Shown here: piece by piece, positions 6,104 to 9,002 of the stretch
How the letters are laid out: each line of letters starts with the position of its first letter
How positions within the stretch are numbered: position 1 is the first letter of the stretch
From: Methylothermaceae bacterium
GTDB lineage: Bacteria > Pseudomonadota > Gammaproteobacteria > Methylococcales > Methylothermaceae
Assembly (NCBI GenBank): GCA_027024125.1
Contig: JALVSV010000366.1
Span: 1 to 9,002 of the forward strand
DNA: 9,002 bases
Direction of reading: 5' to 3'
Notes under the pieces: model-generated
The model's input: the letters and a program-made list of their open reading frames with translations, nothing else
What the model was told of the DNA's origin: nothing
Databases searched by the model: none
Program-made: the position numbers and the translations under genes

Positions 6104-7982
6104 CGGACTGGGGCGGTTGAGCTGAGATCTCAGGTGCCAAACCATAGATGACCGGGACCCCTTGTTGAAATTTTGCGCAGGTCATTTGACGTTTTATCCA
6201 GCCGTGAACGTCGACCCGAAGTTTTCCCGTGGCGCCGGGGAATCTTTCGTAGTCTCCCACAAGGAGGGTGAAGGGAAGATGATAGGCGTCCATGCCCAAG
6301 GCCGCCAGGCGGAGATAGGAACCAGAATGGACGCCATAGTCAGCCTCGAAAAGATTGACCGGTGGGGCGGATTCATAGTCACCGCCGAGTAACCAGGGTA
6401 TGTCACAGAAATGGATGCCTTCCAGATCCTGATCCCATTTCTGGTTAGGGTGGCCTTCATAGATATCGCGGGTGGCATAGACCGGCAAATAATCCGCTCT
6501 ATGAAAGATCATCTGGGGACGGATCAGACGGCCCTGCCTGGGATTTGCCTGAAGAAACAGGAAATCAGCATCCCGGCGAATCCTGGGTTCGAAGTGGATT
6601 TCCCACACCACCTTGCGTAGGCGTTGAAACCGACGCTGGCTTTCATCGATGTTGAGCAGTCGGCGAATGGGCTGGGAGAAATCGGTTGCAGCAGGGTCGT
6701 AATGCTGAATCTCCAGCACCTCTCCACCCAACGTCTCCCAATATTCATGCAAGCGTTTTTCGACACGGCTTCCCAAAGGGGAGTCGGGAACCAGTGCCAA
6801 CATGCTTTGATGTTCATGCAGCCATGCACTGGCCAAAGACTGTTCCACCGCTTCTTCCGGCGGCAGAGCCAATTGATAGAGTCCCGGTCTGGAGAGTTCC
6901 TCAATCCGGTTGAATGCCAGAATGGGGGGGGTGAATTCTTCCAGATGGGACAATCGTTCCAGGCTGGCTTTCTGCAAAGGGCCAAGGATTACCTCTGCTC
7001 CTTGTTCCGATGCCTGCCGGTAGAGTATCGCTGGATCCTCGGAAGAGGTATCGTATGCAATCAAGTCGGGATGATAGGTGCTGGAAGGAAGCATGCGCAC
7101 CGCTTCTATTCCCAGGCGAATGGCCTCTGCGGCAGTCTGATAAGGTCCGGAAGAGGGGAGAAACAGTGCCATGCGCTGAGGGGGTGTCAGAGTCGGTTGG
7201 CGTGCGGGAAGGACCTTTTCCAGGAAACGCCCACGGTTGGCGGGGTGATAAGGATAGCGCGCCTGCCATTGGGCAAGGGAACTGTCCAGCTCATATGAAC
7301 GGTAAGGATGAGAGCGCAGAATCCTGGCCAACTCGACCCAACCTGCCAAATCCTGGTTAGGCGTTGCGCCGATATCGTCCAACGTAGACTCAGGAAGCAG
7401 CATTAATGCTTCCAGAATCGCCCGGTTGTTGTCTTCCACCTCTTGTGGATTTTGCAATAATGGGCCCAGCTGGATGCGTTCGTGGATACTGGCCACCAGC
7501 TTTCCCTGAAGGGTGAAAGTTTGGGCCCTGAGTTCGAGGTAACGCTTCCGGAGTGGGGCAGGAATCTGCTCGGGGCGTAATTGTTGCAGATGTTTCCAGG
7601 AGATTTCGGGCTGCCCTGCTTCCAATGCCACCCGCGCCTGAAGCAAGTGGAAGAATACGCGTTCTGGCGGTGGCAGGGGACTTGGATCGATGCTTTGCAG
7701 AATCTGTCTGGCGGTGTCTGTTTCACCTGCATAGATCCAGGCATCGGCTGACCGAAGCAGATAACTGGAACGCTGGTTTCCAGGAGACACCTGCGCCGCC
7801 TTTTGATAGGCTTCGGCTGCCTGTTGGAACCTCCCGGACCGGTACAACCCCCTGGCCTGGTGTGCCCAATTGGCTTCTGCCGGTATGGTCTCCTTGGGAG
7901 GTGGGGCACAAGCCACCAGCAATGCACAGGTCACCAGAAGTCCCCATGGAAACCTGAACCATGACAGGGACTCCCGTCCCAT
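6087..7982 (-). CDS. lpoA: Outer-membrane lipoprotein LpoA/LppC, penicillin-binding-protein activator
   Basis: LpoA is an outer-membrane lipoprotein that reaches through the periplasm to stimulate the peptidoglycan synthase PBP1a. The 631 residues (E. coli 678) begin with a lipoprotein signal: Arg3 and Arg10, a hydrophobic stretch, and lipobox LVAC with Cys25. Ala at +2 is compatible with outer-membrane sorting. Residues about 37-255 are helical and TPR-like (LYRSGRFQQAAEAYQKA at 47-63). From about 268 onward the protein has a periplasmic-binding-protein type I fold, including RMALFLPSSGPYQTAAEAIRLG (270-291), ILGPLQ (332-337), ILAFN (354-358), GIHFCDIPWLL (522-532) and ALGMDAYHL (561-569). 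The start overlaps the gltA stop by one base (TGATG), with GGAAG (complement of 7987-7991) as ribosome binding site. In E. coli this gene is instead divergent from rsmI. LpoA activity toward PBP1a is inferred from family membership. Confidence 0.93.
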   Translation of the reverse strand: MGRESLSWFRFPWGLLVTCALLVACAPPPKETIPAEANWAHQARGLYRSGRFQQAAEAYQKAAQVSPGNQRSSYLLRSADAWIYAGETDTARQILQSIDPSPLPPPERVFFHLLQARVALEAGQPEISWKHLQQLRPEQIPAPLRKRYLELRAQTFTLQGKLVASIHERIQLGPLLQNPQEVEDNNRAILEALMLLPESTLDDIGATPNQDLAGWVELARILRSHPYRSYELDSSLAQWQARYPYHPANRGRFLEKVLPARQPTLTPPQRMALFLPSSGPYQTAAEAIRLGIEAVRMLPSSTYHPDLIAYDTSSEDPAILYRQASEQGAEVILGPLQKASLERLSHLEEFTPPILAFNRIEELSRPGLYQLALPPEEAVEQSLASAWLHEHQSMLALVPDSPLGSRVEKRLHEYWETLGGEVLEIQHYDPAATDFSQPIRRLLNIDESQRRFQRLRKVVWEIHFEPRIRRDADFLFLQANPRQGRLIRPQMIFHRADYLPVYATRDIYEGHPNQKWDQDLEGIHFCDIPWLLGGDYESAPPVNLFEADYGVHSGSYLRLAALGMDAYHLPFTLLVGDYERFPGATGKLRVDVHGWIKRQMTCAKFQQGVPVIYGLAPEISAQPPQSDEISP

Positions 7983-9002
7983 CAGACTTCCAGCCCCTTG
8001 CCTCCCCAGAATCTGGCCCAGGTGCGACGCCCGGGTGTAGGACGTTCCTCTAGTGGGACGTATGGACGCTTGGGCTGCCCGACGTACAGCTGACGGGGGC
8101 GCCCGATTCTGGTTTCAGGGTCGGAAATCATCTCCTTCCAGTGAGCGACCCAACCCACGGTCCGCCCGATGGCGAACAAGACCGTGAACATATGAGTGGG
8201 AAATCCCATGGCACGCAACACGATTCCGGTGTAGAAATCGACATTGGGATAGAGTTTCTTCTCGATGAAGTATTCATCTTGAAGCGCAATGCGTTCCAGT
8301 TCCATGGCCAGCTTCAGAAGTGGATCATCCTTGTGCCCCAGCGCCTCAAGGACTTCGTGGGTGGTTTGACGCATGATTTCGGCGCGGGGATCGTAGTTCT
8401 TGTAAACCCGGTGTCCGAATCCCATCAAGCGGAAAGGATCGTTCTTGTCCTTGGCGCGTTGAATGTATTCAGGGATTCTTTTTACATCGCCGATCTCGGT
8501 CAACATCTTCAAGACCGCTTCGTTGGCACCCCCGTGAGCAGGGCCCCACAGGGAAGCGATCCCGGCGGCAATGCAGGCAAACGGGTTGGCACCGGAAGAG
8601 CCTGCCAGGCGCACTGTGGAGGTGGAGGCATTCTGTTCATGATCGGCATGCAGGATCAGGATTTTATCCAGGGCCCTGACTACGATGGGATCGGCCTGAT
8701 AGTCTTCTGAAGGGACCGAGAAAGTCATATAGAGCAGGTTCTCGGCAAAGCTGAATTCGTTGCGTGGATAGACGAATGGCCTTCCTATGGTGTAACGATA
8801 GGCATAGGCCCCGATAGTAGGCATCTTGGCAATGATCCGGTAGGCTGCCAGCATTCGTTGTTCAGGATCGGTGATGTCGGTGTTGTCGTGATAGAAAGCC
8901 GACAGAGCACCCACCACTCCCACCATGATGGCCATGGGGTGCGCATTGCGGGTGAAGCCACGGAAAAAATGCATCAACTGGTCGTGAAGCAGGGTGTGGC
9001 GT
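7982..9002 (-). CDS. gltA: Citrate synthase, type II (5' end beyond the window)
   Basis: Citrate synthase condenses oxaloacetate and acetyl-CoA to citrate at the entry of the TCA cycle. The frame runs off the right edge, and the residues encoded between 8978 and 9001 (RHTLLHDQ) already align with the enzyme, so the TTG at 8977 is an internal Leu codon and not a start. About 339 of an expected 430 residues are present. Counting that Leu as residue 1, the catalytic residues are His148 ([11 protein letters not shown]), His189 ([15 protein letters not shown]) and Asp247 (NVDFYTG). [14 protein letters not shown] (110-123) and [20 protein letters not shown] (125-144) are near-identical to E. coli GltA. 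The C-terminus continues past the usual RPRQLY-G-KR ending with about 20 extra residues ([20 protein letters not shown] and a few more). The stop overlaps the lpoA start by one base. Promoter and N-terminus lie outside the window. Confidence 0.96.
   Translation of the reverse strand, partial: RHTLLHDQLMHFFRGFTRNAHPMAIMVGVVGALSAFYHDNTDITDPEQRMLAAYRIIAKMPTIGAYAYRYTIGRPFVYPRNEFSFAENLLYMTFSVPSEDYQADPIVVRALDKILILHADHEQNASTSTVRLAGSSGANPFACIAAGIASLWGPAHGGANEAVLKMLTEIGDVKRIPEYIQRAKDKNDPFRLMGFGHRVYKNYDPRAEIMRQTTHEVLEALGHKDDPLLKLAMELERIALQDEYFIEKKLYPNVDFYTGIVLRAMGFPTHMFTVLFAIGRTVGWVAHWKEMISDPETRIGRPRQLYVGQPKRPYVPLEERPTPGRRTWARFWGGKGLEV

Noticed and set aside
6104..6145. ATG at 6145 as the yraN start, adding 14 residues.
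   Set aside because: The added residues do not resemble the family N-terminus and would deepen the overlap with lpoA to 59 bases; the 6103 start matches family length and sequence.
6624..7298. A 224-codon open frame on the + strand opposite lpoA.
   Set aside because: It lies wholly within lpoA on the opposite strand and its translation shows no domain-like pattern, whereas the lpoA frame has clear family motifs.
8141..8710. A 189-codon open frame on the + strand opposite gltA.
   Set aside because: It is a shadow of the highly conserved citrate synthase frame; the translation shows no recognisable family.
8975..8977. TTG at 8977 as the start of citrate synthase.
   Set aside because: The codons upstream to the window edge are open and encode residues that align with citrate synthase; the TTG is an internal leucine and the gene continues past 9002.

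Overview
The window looks like a chromosomal segment of a gammaproteobacterium of moderate GC content. RecJ, NadC, LpoA (LppC), YraN and type II citrate synthase all read like gammaproteobacterial versions, and LpoA in particular is largely confined to that class. The genus cannot be told from the sequence alone. No tRNA, rRNA, CRISPR array, insertion sequence, integrase or phage gene was seen. Genes cover almost everything; the only gaps of note are 73-162 and 3261-3509.

Layout. Bases 1-72 are the last codons of an unidentified + strand gene, possibly threonine synthase. A tight + strand cluster follows: recJ (163-1890), nadC (1887-2714, ATGA overlap with recJ) and a tryptophan-rich membrane protein of unknown function (2724-3260). 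A 249-base intergenic region then carries a perfect CRP/Vfr/Clp-type palindrome (3344-3361) over a plausible class II promoter. This leads into a large membrane-anchored GAF-GGDEF-EAL cyclic-di-GMP enzyme (3510-5747). The minus strand holds a second compact cluster, read from the right edge: citrate synthase gltA (5' end outside the window), lpoA and yraN. These genes overlap one another, and yraN converges on and overlaps the 3' end of the cyclic-di-GMP gene.

How the genes relate. Most are housekeeping: single-strand exonuclease for repair, NAD synthesis, TCA-cycle entry, and a lipoprotein activator of peptidoglycan synthesis with its usual neighbour yraN. The least routine part is 3340-5747. 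There a CRP-family site sits upstream of a protein that keeps the catalytic residues for both making and breaking cyclic-di-GMP, and whose GAF sensor domain carries a cysteine/histidine cluster. That suggests a metabolic or redox input into cyclic-di-GMP signalling. The second unusual point is gene order: lpoA-yraN is translationally linked to gltA, and recJ to nadC, pairings not found in E. coli. I found no clear evidence of an entirely new system.
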